A stretch of 64,000 bases of DNA from Leptobrachium leishanense. Taxonomy: Eukaryota; Chordata; Amphibia; Anura; Megophryidae. Within the stretch, counting starts at the first letter, position 1, and the number at the start of each line of letters is the position of its first letter. The stretch is taken from the NCBI GenBank assembly GCA_009667805.1, contig CM019067.1, positions 247,725,721 through 247,789,720 on the forward strand, read 5' to 3'. The notes under the pieces were generated by a model. That model ran no database searches and was not told where the DNA came from. It worked only from the letters and a program-made list of their open reading frames with translations. The position numbers and the translations under genes were made by a program. Shown piece after piece: positions 21,415-32,484 of the stretch.

Positions 21415-23521
21415 TCAATTGAGAAAATGGCATAGTTCGAAATCAGCGTTCAGACCTTGCGGTTGGAGAGTACCTAAGTTGAAGATCCATCTCATTTCTT
21501 CCTTTCCTATTACTTTCTCGAAATCGCCACCCCTCCAAGGTGCTTTGACTATCTTAATTCCTATGAATCTTAGTCCCTCTGGGTTCATGGCGTGCTTGTT
21601 CTTAAAGTGTAGAGGGACGCTGTGATTTTCGTTCCCGTTCCGAATATTTCTGACATGTTCCTGGATGCGTACACTTAAGGCTCTGGTCGTTCTCCCTACA
21701 TACCTTAGGCCACATGGACATATTAGCAAGTAGATCACATTCCTTGTGAAACAGGTAATAGCGTCTTTTATTTTGATAGGTCCACTGATTCCATCTATCT
21801 GTGTAATGATTTGCTTCTTGCTTCTGGTGTTGCGACAATTCAGACAATTCCCACACTGGTGGAACCCCTTTTGTATGTGGTAATAATTGCGGCTCAAAGA
21901 TGCCTTCTTCGTGTGATTCTGTGCTAATTTCATTTTGAGGTTACTGGTTCCTCTGCAGATCATCCTTGGTTTTTCAGGTAGGATTTCTCTTAATAGTGGG
22001 TCCTTCCTTAGTATGGGCCAGTATTTCTTTATCGTCTTCCTTATGTATTGATTCTGCGCATTGTATGAAAAGATGAAAGGGACATCAGTTGAATATAGGG
22101 ATCCAGTTTTTGTTTTTTTCTTCAGTAGATCGGTCCGTTCCATGTTTCCGACTTTATTCTTGGTCTCCTCGAGTGTGTCTACGTCGTAGCCTTTTTCCAG
22201 AAAATCTTTTTTTAATTTGTTTGATTGTCTTTCATAGGTTTCTAGATCCGTACAGTTTCTCCTCACTCTTAGAAATTGACGTTTCGGAATCCCGTCAAGC
22301 CACTGTGGTAAGTGGCAGCTGGTGGTTTCAATGAAGCTGTTTACGTCTACCTTTTTAAAGAACGTCTCGGTCTTGATTGTCCCATCCTGAATGTAGATAC
22401 TTAAATCCAAAAAATTAATGCGTTCGTAGCTCCATGTAGTGGTGAGTGAAATACCCCTTCCGTTATGGTCTAATTCTTCCAAGAATGTCTTTAGTGCATT
22501 GATTCCTCCCTTCCAGATAAAAAAGATGTCATCGATGTATCTTTTATAGCAGACAAGGTTGCTTTGGTATTCAGGTAGGAAGGATTCCTCCCAAAAAGCC
22601 ATAAATAAGTTGGCGTATGATGGTGCAAAACGACTTCCCATCGCAGTCCCATTCGTTTGTGTATTAAAAGTCATCCTGGAAATAAAAATAGTTATTCTCT
22701 AAAATCAAACGTATCCCCTCTAAAATAAAGACAATTTGTTCTGGTTGCAGTGTTTCACTTTTCTTTAAAAAATGTTCTGTAGCCTCTAATCCGTTCCTGT
22801 GTGGTATAATCGTATATAATGATTGGACGTCACTTGTGACTAAGAGTAGGTCACTTTCCCACCTAACATCATTTAAAATATTCAAGATCTCTGTGGTGTC
22901 CTTCAGATGTGCTGTGGTGCTGGTCACATAGGGTTGTAATTGGTGGTCAATATATTCCGATAACCTGCTTGAAATGGAACCTATTCCAGAAATAATAGGT
23001 CTCCCTGGTGGTTTTAAGAGATCTTTGTGAATTTTAGGGAGAAAATAAAATACGGGTGTCTTTGGGTGCTCGATTTTCAGATATTTAAACTCTTGGTCGT
23101 TAGGTATACCCAATGTGTGTCCCTCTTCAAGGTACTGGGCAAACTTATCTTGAATGTCTTTTCCTGGATTTTTATTCAGTTTTTTGTATGTATTCTCGTC
23201 ACTTAGAATTCTGTTAGATTCATTTCTGTAATATTCTGTTGTCATAATGACGTGCCACCTCCCTTGTCTGCTGGTTTGATTTCTATTTCATTGTTTGTTG
23301 TCAGCTTCTTTAGGGTGTCCTTTCTTTTCTTGTTAGGTTTTTGATTTCGTAGATGCCTTAAGTTTGCCTAAGTCTGTCATCAGCATCTGTTCGAAGGTGT
23401 TAATTTCCTGTGAGATAAGGGATTTGGGGAAGAAAGTGGACTTGTCTTTCAGGTTTGTATGATGGTAGAATTGGAGAGTGTTGGGTCTGTTGATAGGGTT
23501 TTTTAAAAAATATTTCTTCAA
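21415..23521 (-). pseudogene. PLE reverse transcriptase with GIY-YIG endonuclease, left copy
   Basis: Reading from 23521 down: an N-terminal fragment, the PLE hallmark KPADKGG (near 23260), then YFLPKIHKDL, GRPIISGIGS and TSDVQSLYTIIPH (RT fingers/palm), GTAMGSRFAPSYANLFMA, the catalytic RYIDDIFFIW, and FLDLSIYIQDG. The C-terminal part has a Cys-rich CGNCLNCRN and a GIY-YIG-type domain (VIYLLICPCGLRYVGRT, then VRIQEHVRNI). The product would copy RNA and nick DNA for target-primed integration. The frame breaks near 23240-23330 and by one base at 22664-22674; the 419-codon C-terminal part is intact. The N-terminus is truncated at the palindrome centre. Confidence 0.9.
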
Positions 23522-23550
23522 ACATAGGTTCTTTTTGAACTTTTGTAAGT

Positions 23551-25220
23551 CTCTCCAATTCTACCATCATACAAACTGAAAGACAAGTCCAAGTCTCCCT
23601 AAAATTCACAAAGATCTCTTAAAACCACCAGGGAGACCTATTATTTCTGGAATAGGTTCCATTTCAAGCAGGTTATCGGAATTATATTGACCACCAATTA
23701 CAACCCTATGTGACCAGCACCACAGCACATCTGAAGGACACCACAGAGATCTTGAATATTTTAAATGATGTTAGGTGGGAAAGTGACCTACTCTTAGTCA
23801 CAAGTGACGTCCAATCATTATATACGATTATACCACACAGGAACGGATTAGAGGCTACAGAACATTTTTTAAAGAAAAGTGAAACACTGCAACCAGAACA
23901 AATTGTCTTTATTTTAGAGGGGATACGTTTGATTTTAGAGAATAACTATTTTTATTTCCAGGATGACTTTTATATACAAACGAATGGGACTGCGATGGGA
24001 AGTCGTTTTGCACCATCATACGCCAACTTATTTATGGCTTTTGGGAGGAATCCTTCCTACCTGAATACCAAAGCAACCTTGTCTGCTATAAAAGATACAT
24101 CGATGACATCTTTTTTATCTGGAAGGGAGGAATCAATGCACTAAAGACATTCTTGGAAGAATTAGACCATAACGGAAGGGGTATTTCACTCACCACTACA
24201 TGGAGCTACGAACGCATTAATTTTTTGGATTTAAGTATCTACATTCAGGATGGGACAATCAAGACCGAGACGTTCTTTAAAAAGGTAGACGTAAACAGCT
24301 TCATTGAAACCACCAGCTGCCACTTACCACAGTGGCTTGACGGGATTCCGAAAAGTCAATTTCTAAGAGTGAGGAGAAACTGTACGGATCTAGAAACCTA
24401 TGAAAGACAATCAAACAAATTAAAAAAAGATTTTCTGGAAAAAGGCTACGACGTAGACACACTCGAGGAGACCAAGAATAAAGTCGGAAACATGGAACGG
24501 ACCGATCTACTGAAGAAAAAACAAAAACTGGATCCCTATAATTCAACTGATGTCCCTTTCATCTTTTCATACAATGCGCAGAATCAATACATAAGGAAGA
24601 CGATAAAGAAATACTGGCCCATACTAAGGAAGGACCCACTATTAAGAGAAATCCTACCTGAAAAACCAAGGATGATCTGCAGAGGAACCAGTAACCTCAA
24701 AATGAAATTAGCACAGAATCACACGAAGAAGGCATCTTTGAGCCGCAATTATTACCACATACAAAAGGGGTTCCACCAGTGTGGGAATTGTCTGAATTGT
24801 CGCAACACCAGAAGCAAGAAGCAAATCATTACACAGATAGATGGAATCAGTGGACCTATCAAAATAAAAGACGCTATTACCTGTTTCACAAGGAATGTGA
24901 TCTACTTGCTAATATGTCCATGTGGCCTAAGGTATGTAGGGAGAACGACCAGAGCCTTAAGTGTACGCATCCAGGAACATGTCAGAAATATTCGGAACGG
25001 GAACGAAAATCACAGCGTCCCTCTACACTTTAAGAACAAGCACGCCATGAACCCAGAGGGACTAAGATTCATAGGAATTAAGATAGTCAAAGCACCTTGG
25101 AGGGGTGGCGATTTCGAGAAAGTAATAGGAAAGGAAGAAATGAGATGGATCTTCAACTTAGGTACTCTCCAACCGCAAGGTCTGAACGCTGATTTCGAAC
25201 TATGCCATTTTCTCAATTGA
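23551..25220 (+). pseudogene. PLE reverse transcriptase with GIY-YIG endonuclease, right copy
   Basis: Mirror copy of the frame at 21415-23521. It starts inside the fingers region (LPKIHK-equivalent near 23600), then TSDVQSLYTIIPH (about 23800), GTAMGSRFAPS (about 23987), YIDD in a shifted frame near 24095, and the connection and GIY-YIG parts (24153-25220, 355 codons). It has its own one-base changes near 23680 and 24040 that the left copy lacks, while the left copy's break near 22670 is absent here. About 390 bp present in the left copy are missing near 23595. Neither copy is intact. Confidence 0.9.
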
Positions 25221-25632
25221 CTTCTGACCATCCACTATCATTCACTGACTCTGCAGTTTATCCTATCGATATTACCATTATGTATAGAACCACACACTCT
25301 TCCACCCCGTGAGATCCAGAACAATATAATTTTTTATTTTTATATTTCAAATTTTTTAAAATTTTATATTTGTAGAATTCGTACCCCTATCACACGCTGT
25401 GATACTATACTGAAACCCACCTGTCATCCTGGTACCCTATCCTGCCGCTTTTACCATTTTATTTTCATATTTATTTTACTTATTAATTTTTTCGTTTTTT
25501 AACATTGAATTCATATCCACCTTTTACTATTGATCTATTTTTTTGTGTATTTTATTATTGATCTATTGTGTATTTAGTGTCCATTTTTGTGCATTTTATT
25601 ATGCTTTGTTGATGTACTGTTGATGTACTGGA

Positions 25633-25712
25633 CACCATGTGACCGCACATGTGACCGCACCATGTGACCGCACCATGTGACCGCACCATGTGACCCGCAC
25701 CATGTGACCGCG
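25633..25712. repeat. 13-bp tandem repeat in the right PLE arm
   Basis: Five to six copies of accatgtgaccgc, the complement of the left-arm array. It sits about 50 bp upstream of a TATA-like ctttataagc and 110 bp upstream of the ribozyme, so it may be a promoter array (inference). Confidence 0.85.
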
Positions 25713-25819
25713 ATCACCATGAACCAGGAAGTGACCCTGGAAATTGATGTGAAACACCCTTTATAAGCACACACACGTGGAGTGCCCATTATCCCCATTT
25801 TCTGAGACTGTTTTCTCCA

Positions 25820-25866
25820 CACAGACTGATGAAGGCTATATTTAATAGCCGAAACGCGTATCTGTG
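25820..25866 (+). ncRNA. Hammerhead-like ribozyme, right PLE arm
   Basis: Stem I: CACAGA (25820-25825) pairs perfectly with TCTGTG (25861-25866). Core CTGATGA at 25826-25832, one extra A, stem II GGCTAT with ATAGCC (loop ATTTA), GAA, then palindromic ACGCGT (25854-25859) and A at the cleavage position (GUA). Stem III cannot fold well alone but could pair between two RNAs, as in dimeric hammerheads. Hammerheads in PLE terminal repeats are an established class. The extra A after the core is a deviation from the textbook form. Confidence 0.78.
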
Positions 25867-27173
25867 ATACTCCTTTTAATTAATAAACCCTTTTTTTCTA
25901 ATCATCTACATCCATTGAGGAATCCTTTATTTTATTTTGCATTTTTTATGCTTGATCTCTCCCTTCCCCCCCCCCCTCTGTTTCTCTGCCTGCATGGAAG
26001 CTGCGCTGCTGTTGAAAGAGGTGCAGGTACCCACCATAGAAGTACCATAGGCCTACAAGTTGAGCCTGGATTTATGGCTCCAGCATTGGTGAGTTTGTCC
26101 TTGACTATTATATACCTCACTTAATAATTAAACTCATTGCGCTATGGAGATGTCTTCCCTTTGTATTGGAGGCAACAACTAAATCGTCAGAAGAAAGACG
26201 AAGGCTGCCCCATAGCAACTGTGAAGACCACCCCGCACCTGTAAAGAAGGGCAGAGGCCACCCTTGACCAGGCCCTAGGCATTTCACACCAGAGCCGGTA
26301 GAAGAGGCTCTGGACACTGTAAGTGTCCCTTTGTCATTTGGGCACCTACTATTTTAAGCATAATTGCACTATATACTCTTTCTTTCCTCTTTACCCTCCT
26401 TCTTTTCCCATTTTTTGGGAGATTGGGAGCCTATATAGGACCACGGCAAAGACTGCGCTTCAGGACTGCACCTGGAACTACTAGATCCTCCAATAGAGAT
26501 CAGAACGGGCTATCTCTTGCCTTCACCGCAATATACGGTCCGATTTTTTCTACTTTACCTTTATCCATACGGACAATAGAAACAAGACTTTCCCCCCCCC
26601 CTTTTTAATATTTTGAATAACATTCCTATGTACATTTAACCCCAATTTTTTATATCTGTACGCACATTTGAGCCACCAGGGCATCTACTGTTCACTTGGT
26701 CAATTGTACCCTATTTTATTTTGCAATTGTACACTCTTTTCACATTGTGTTTTTGTTCACAATTCGCATATTGCACTTTACATGCATTTTTGTACGCACG
26801 TTTTGCACTTTGTATGCATTTGAATGTTTCCCTGATCTAGGAAGGCGGCTATTGTATAACCTGCTCACAGCTTCACAGCTTGTCTGCACCTTGCCTATAG
26901 CCCCGCCCTCTAACCAGCACTTTAGAACGGTCATTCAGACCACGCTGCTTCTGAACTAATAGGAATCCTTACTATTCCTCTCAAATTACCCTCAGAAGGG
27001 ACTGCGCCACTAGGATCCCCCTACCTTTCAATGTTAAAAATATTCCTGTTTTAATTCAATATCCAATAAACTGTTTATTATTTTATTCTGCTGTAAAAAG
27101 TCTCTTTATTTTTAGATTTTTTAGGATCTTTTAGGCATTTTTTGGGATATTTTTTTTTCCAATTTTTTTTTAA

Positions 27174-28053
27174 CCGCTTCTTTGCTGAGCCATTTCACGC
27201 CTGTGTGCTGAGCTAATTTTTACCGCTTTTGCTCATCATGTTTAGAAGCCACGTTTTATTATATGACCCAGAAATATACAGTATTTTTTTTTTCGGCAGA
27301 CTCAGCAGTTTCATAATATATCATTTTTATATGTATACTGGGATACATATAGACAGTATCCTGCCTGTATATTATAACAAAATATGCAATCCTTTTGAAA
27401 ATGTGAATTTTTAAATCATCTACAGCGTGTAAAGTGTTTTTTTTTCACAGTTCATCACATGAGCGTTTGCGGTTATATTTTCTATGGGGTGCGCTTGTAC
27501 AAAAATTAGAAATGGGGACTCGTTAAATTTTTTGGGGGGAATTACGTGATTTTTAGCAAACACACCCCATAGAAAAAAATCATTAGTGCAGCATCATTCT
27601 TCACATTATAATTGAAATGTGAACAATATTGCTGCATTAATAAAAACAACACAAAAAAAAAGTGATTTTTTTATTTTTACTTTGAACATGGTCATGTTGG
27701 GTATCATTCGAAAGGCCATGCTCAGACCTTTCGAATGACACCCTCCATGACCCCCTATCTCCCATGGATCTGGAGATATTCATAGGAAACCCTATCTCTA
27801 CCAGGGGATTTCCTTGGGAAATACCAGGCAGCTAGGGGTTCCCCGACTAACTGATGTCATCACGCTATGATGTCATTGACATTGGGAGGTGCTTAAATTC
27901 AGCATCTGAGGACGCTCATGCCAAAAAGCCCCTGTACAGAGAGGTGAGTATCTCCGTGGGGGCTCGCGCTTGCGGAGGACGTGTGGGGAACATCCCCCGC
28001 ATATAGCGGGAGTCAATTAGGACGTTCCCCACACGTCCTCTGCAGGTAAAGGG
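27174..28053. mobile_element. TTAA-flanked non-autonomous DNA element, copy 1
   Basis: Bounded by TTAA at 27170-27173 and 28054-28057, as expected for piggyBac or Kolobok superfamilies. The interior shares ordered blocks (tgctgagccatttcacgcc, ttataattgaaatgtgaaca, ccctatctccca) with the reverse-oriented copy at 41059-41904. It has no transposase. It interrupts H1 copy 2. Confidence 0.72.
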
Positions 28054-28595
28054 TTAAAATTGTTTTTTCATTTTTCTGTAACAGACCTTTGTATTATTAT
28101 TCATTGGATCTTACGTATAAATGCCAGACATTTTCGTTCAGTAGTTTTTTGCAAACAGCGTTTCAAATGTCAAACTTTCAAGCAAACAGTTTTTTTTTCT
28201 TTTTACCCCGTTCATCTGCGTGTCAGGTCTTTCCGGTGGCTGCTCTGCGCTGTGATCGGCGGTTGCTCGGTTTTTGCAGCGGTTTCTGTGGGTTTTCGGT
28301 GAATGCTTGGTGAGTGTTCTGCGGGTTTGAGGCGAGTATTCCCTGCACTACAGGGGGCCCTGCGGTGCTTGCTGAATGCACCGCAGGGTCGGCAAACTAG
28401 GAATGGCCGAATCACCTTGAAGTGCAGGGAACAAAAAGTCACCTTCTCTCTGAATAACCCTGTATGTCTTCAAGTCCTTGTACTGAGATAATTTTCAAGT
28501 GTTTTGTATTAGCATTACTTGGAAGGCAGCACTTTACATCCCTCATTTGCTTTCCAGAGACAATTGCTCACTTGTAATACAGTAATAAGGAGTCA

Positions 28596-28748
28596 TTAAA
28601 GGGTCAAAATTTGGTTTTCCATTAGTGGGCCACTAATGGAAAACCTAATTTTTCAACCCTTTAATTTACCCATTTAGTAAGTGTAACAGATTCCACTCCA
28701 GCTGAGGCCGTTGGAGTAGAGTCCATTATATTTACTAAATGGGTAAAT
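28596..28748. repeat. Two adjacent short palindromes
   Basis: First palindrome 28596-28664 is centred on attagtgggccactaat with arms ending ttaaaggg and ccctttaa. The second has arms tttacccatttagtaa (28665-28680) and ttactaaatgggtaaa (28732-28747) around an imperfect hairpin. Each could be a tiny foldback element. Confidence 0.75.
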
Positions 28749-28830
28749 GTTACCAACAAAAGAAAAGACCAAGGAACCTTAGTACCTCTGGTCTACCAAT
28801 CACTTATCCCGATTAGTACGCCGGGATACC

Positions 28831-29589
28831 TGTCATGTTTGGGGCCTAGCTCTGAGTGCAGGAGGGTTGGGTATGAGCCTAATTCACAGTGAGACATTCA
28901 CTAGACAGATACAGGGTTAAACTAGACAGGGTTTAATAGAGCAAGAGATAACCAGACAAGACTTGAACTGAACTAGAAAGCATTGACAGAATGTAAACAA
29001 AGCAGAACTAAGTATATATTTCTTGTGTGTACCGTTGTGCTAACAGAATTGCAGACAAGTAATCCAGGCAATTGTACAGAATGGGTTCAGGCACTAAGAA
29101 TGGTCAAATATAGAAGCAAAAGGTCTAAGTAGGTCCCAGGCAAACAGAATAGTCAGGATACTAGGCAAGAGGTCTGATACACAAGATATATTCAAGATTA
29201 CTGTGTACAGGGGACACAGGGGACAGTGGAGGGTACCGGTGCTATGGAAAGTACTAACCAGAATACAGCAGAGGGTAAGCGAGAACAAGAACAAGATAAA
29301 CCTAGAGGAAAACTTGGTCAGAGCTTGATTAGGAACAGACTGCACTCAGCTAAGTCCAGGACTTCAATGAATGTGGAAGCGACGCCTAAGAGGTGTTGCT
29401 TCCTTACAAGCAGAGTTCATTAGATGCTATAGAGTTCAGGTGTGTCTCTAGGCTGAAATCCAAAAAGCAACTGAACGTCCAGAACTAGAATGCATTTGTC
29501 ATAGAAGCCAGAGGTGGCGCCAGATGCACAGAAATCCAGATCATCACTGGCAACGTCCACTTCTGCCAGAGGGGGCGCAGGACGTCACA
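28831..29589. mobile_element. Probable solo LTR 1 (TGTCA...TCACA)
   Basis: Starts tgtcatgtttgggg and ends gacgtcaca, with the 5-bp duplication ATACC on both sides (28826-28830 and 29590-29594). TG...CA ends plus a 5-bp duplication fit an LTR left by recombination. No internal retroelement coding region is attached. Confidence 0.7.
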
Positions 29590-29658
29590 ATACCACTTCG
29601 ATGTCAGGATTAAAACCTGTACAATTGTGACCAAAATATAGACAAAAATGAACCTATC

Positions 29659-31007
29659 GGAACGGTTGGCCATCAGGGCTGAGTGCTCCGGAGCCCGTTT
29701 CGCCCTCCCTCCGGAGCAGAGACACTGGTTTTGGCAATCTATTCCCTGGAGCACGCTGCCGGTGGCCATTTTGAGGCCTACTCCTTTGCCCCTGTTAGGG
29801 CCTTTCCTCGCTGCCCCTTCGCTTCCTTGTGGAGACCTCAGTCGGGACATTTGAAGCCACGCACTGGGGGAATGGAGGGCCCCCATCTCCCGGTTGTTAT
29901 GGCGGATGATGCAGTGGAGGGGGTTAGTGGAGGTGAGGCCTGGTGTCGGGACGTCTCTCCTCCCTCCACAGAAAGACAGATGGGTATGATAGCAGGCCTG
30001 GATGCCTGCCGGGCATTGCTGAGAGGAGATGATTCACGCCCGCTCACGGGGGGGATCTTTATGCAGATGGTCGCCGCGCTGCGGAGCTGCAGGGGAGCAG
30101 ACACTACATATCTGGGAGAGCATGAGACGACCTTACCTTTACGAGCTCCGAGCGACGATATCGGCGAAAGCTCCCGGTGGCAGACTGGTGCGCACGGCTG
30201 TGCGGCCTTGGAAAAGCCTGATGATCCGCAAGGTGGGAGTAGCGACCCAGAGGCTGGAACACAGCCGGTTATCCTGCCAGTAGCTGGGCTGTCCTCACTG
30301 CCTGCTGGCCATGGATCTCCGACTCATGCTGCGTTGGCGGGAGCACTGTGGAGGCCCGAGATTCCTGGTGGGTACTTGGTGGTGGTGGGATGCCCTCTTG
30401 TGTCGACTGGGGGGGAGTCACGTCCTGGGTCTCTCGCCCCATCTCCTTTCATGCTGCCGTCTGTGGTTCCTGCCCGGAGAGTCGACGACGCAAACTGCTG
30501 TGTGGCCCGACAACACCGGGTGCTGTGTGCCGTGTTCGCCGTGGACGGGCCTACACAGGCTGCATACTCTGGCCTCTTTAGCGGTGCCCTACCTGCTGTG
30601 CGAGTCATCTCATTCTCGGATGCCGGCTGAAGGAACCCCTTAGTGCTCTTTTTTTGTCTTCAGTTTTTGCTTTTTTTTTTTTTCTCTCTCCTAAAGGACT
30701 TTTATTTTTACCTGCTGAGCTGTTTTCTTTATTTTTCATTTTGATAACGCTGCCTATTCACCGCCCGCCCTAAGATGACTTTCATTTTTTTATATTATGT
30801 GTCTTGCCGCTGATATGCTTTGGCCCTGTGTTCGAGGACGTTTTTGACTTTTTGATTTGTTGTCCTGCCTATTGGCTTTTTTATTTTTCTTAGTTATATT
30901 TCTCACGCAGAGTTCATTTAGACGTCTATGTACGGCCCTCGTTTTATTTTGTTTTATGCTTGTTTGTATGACGACATCTTTACCAAATAAAAATTTTCAA
31001 TACAAAA
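29659..31007 (+). mobile_element. Polyadenylated retrosequence of unknown origin
   Basis: The right end has aataaaaattttcaatac followed by an A-run, and near-identical 15-bp flanks (29644-29658 and 31008-31022, one mismatch, ending AACCTATC). This is the mark of LINE-mediated insertion. The first kilobase is GC-rich and holds a 315-codon open frame (29683-30630); the last 350 bp are T-rich like a 3' UTR. I do not recognise the protein frame; it may be a 5'-truncated LINE or a processed RNA. Confidence 0.65.
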
Positions 31008-31368
31008 AAAAATTAACCTATCAACAACCATGAAGACTGAAGACTGATTATCCGAGAGGCGGCAGGAAAGTAAATACAACTTTAATAATTTGAAAGATAC
31101 TCTCAGATACACATGTTAAAATCACAATAAGACAATGACAGTATGAGGGTGCTTAGCGATAATAAATGGCGGCTAGAAAGATGCAAGATTAACTAATGAG
31201 CAGAGGGGATATTGAACATCATTGTAACCATAATTGGTAAAAATTCCCCACCTATAAGCTCAATGACCAGACCAACAATGGGTCTAATAATAATAGTCAA
31301 CGACCACCATGCACTAGCCCTAATGCTCTAATGCGTTCATCTGACATTAGCCTTAGGTATTAGCCTTA

Positions 31369-31695
31369 GGCAATGTTCACACTGTGGGATTTGAAAATCG
31401 CACGATTTTCATATTCGCAACATAGAGCGATAATGTGGCGCGACGTTGCAGTTTTGTGCGATTTTGCAAAGCACCACCAATGCAAATCGCAAAATCACAA
31501 ATAGCAAATCGCAAAAAAAAGGGTCATGTACTAGCGACATGCTACCGCGACGAGTGACATGCGACGTCGCGCGGCAAGATGTGTACAGCTCCATTGAAAT
31601 GCATTGGAGAAGCTACATAACGCGACGTTGTGCGGATTTTGCTGCGACGTCGCGGCAAAATCCGCGAGATAAAATCGCACAGTGTGAACAGGGCC
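31369..31695. mobile_element. Harbinger-type hairpin MITE (GTTCACACTGTG ends)
   Basis: Ends ggcaatgttcacactgtg and cacagtgtgaacagggcc are inverted. TTA (31366-31368) and TCA (31696-31698) flank it, a duplication with one change. Repeated gcgacgt and aaatcgc motifs fill the interior. Confidence 0.65.
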
Positions 31696-31698
31696 TCA

Positions 31699-32414
31699 GG
31701 CTAATGTCAGACGAACACATTCTGAGCACACTGTGCGTCCGTGCACAACTGACGTACTTTCTGACTGATGATACTGTAGACACCACACGGTCTATTTTTT
31801 TGACTGACGTTTTTCTTGACTGATGTAGTTGGGAAAAAAAATTAATATGTAAAATGAAAAAAATTAATACATGATATGAAAAACACAAAAGTCTGAATGT
31901 CAGGCGCCACCTAGTGGTTTCTTATGAGAATGTCTTCCCAATGGATTTCACTGAATATAGTGACAGTGAGTGGGATAGGGATTGTGGTGATGAAACAGTT
32001 CAGTATGTTATTGTGGACCTTTACAGAAGTCCAGGGTGGGCTAGATCAGCAGCTTGTCTCCACTCACTAGAGGAAATATCCCAATTCCTCAAAGAGAGGC
32101 ATATGAAAAAAACATTTTGTCCGTCAAAAATGCTGGATGTCAAAAATGCAGTCCATCTGACTACGTTCCATCACTTACACACAAAGCTACGCAGACGTGG
32201 CACACTCTGTGCGTCCGTCCTAGCGCTTTGACGTTCTTGACAAAATTGCATCCGGTGCCACGTGCGTTGTGCGTCCGCACTTCTGTGCGGACGTACTTCG
32301 TGTGTGGTCTCTATTGATCATAATTTTATGCTACGACGGACATTAAAATGTGCGGCCTACGACGGCGTTAAAATGTGCGGCCTACGACGGCGTTAAAATG
32401 TGCGGCCACGGGCC
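31699..32414. mobile_element. Harbinger-type MITE, family B, copy 2
   Basis: Starts ggctaatgtcagacgaac and ends gcggccacgggcc, followed by TTA. It aligns with the two halves of copy 1 (14869-14995 and about 17050-17346), which confirms that copy 1 was split by Tc1. Two extra copies of a 26-bp phrase containing cctacgacggcgttaaaatg lie near the right end. Confidence 0.72.
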
Positions 32415-32484
32415 TTAGCTTCTAGATGGGAAACAAATTAGATAGAAAGCTCACCAAATTTATGATGAAAAACAAATCTAACTT

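Larger units (their letters stand above)
19519..27026. mobile_element. Two-ended Penelope-like element insertion: 7.5-kb palindrome
   Basis: Two PLE copies lie head to head: the left on the minus strand (about 23500 back to 19519) and the right on the plus strand (about 23551 to 27026). Each is 5'-truncated at the centre and has its 3' end outward. A perfect 17-bp duplication TTCAATGTTAAAAATAT bounds the whole unit (19502-19518 and 27027-27043). The same sequence, uninterrupted, is visible in H1 copies near 12517. The arms are nearly identical; the right arm lacks about 390 bp near the centre, and the left arm has about 120 bp extra at its outer end. Confidence 0.92.
19236..28462. mobile_element. 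Harbinger-type MITE H1, copy 2, holding two large insertions
   Basis: Left end gggggttattcag and right end ctgaataaccctg match H1 copy 1, with TAT on both outer sides. Removing the PLE dimer (19519-27026 plus one 17-bp duplication) and the TTAA element (27174-28053) leaves about 0.8 kb, close to copy 1's 913 bp. Internal segments (cttcaatgttaaaaatattc, gccagacattttcgttcagt) align in order with copy 1. Confidence 0.75.

Noticed and set aside
30029..30643. Overlapping frames on both strands within the retrosequence
   Set aside because: Several frames are open because the region is GC-rich; only the longest (29683-30630) was kept as an observation.
31760..31830. Further CTGATGA occurrences as ribozyme candidates
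   Set aside because: At 31767 and elsewhere (1439, 30219, 40112, 54811, 60449) no stem II plus GAAA follows at the right distance.
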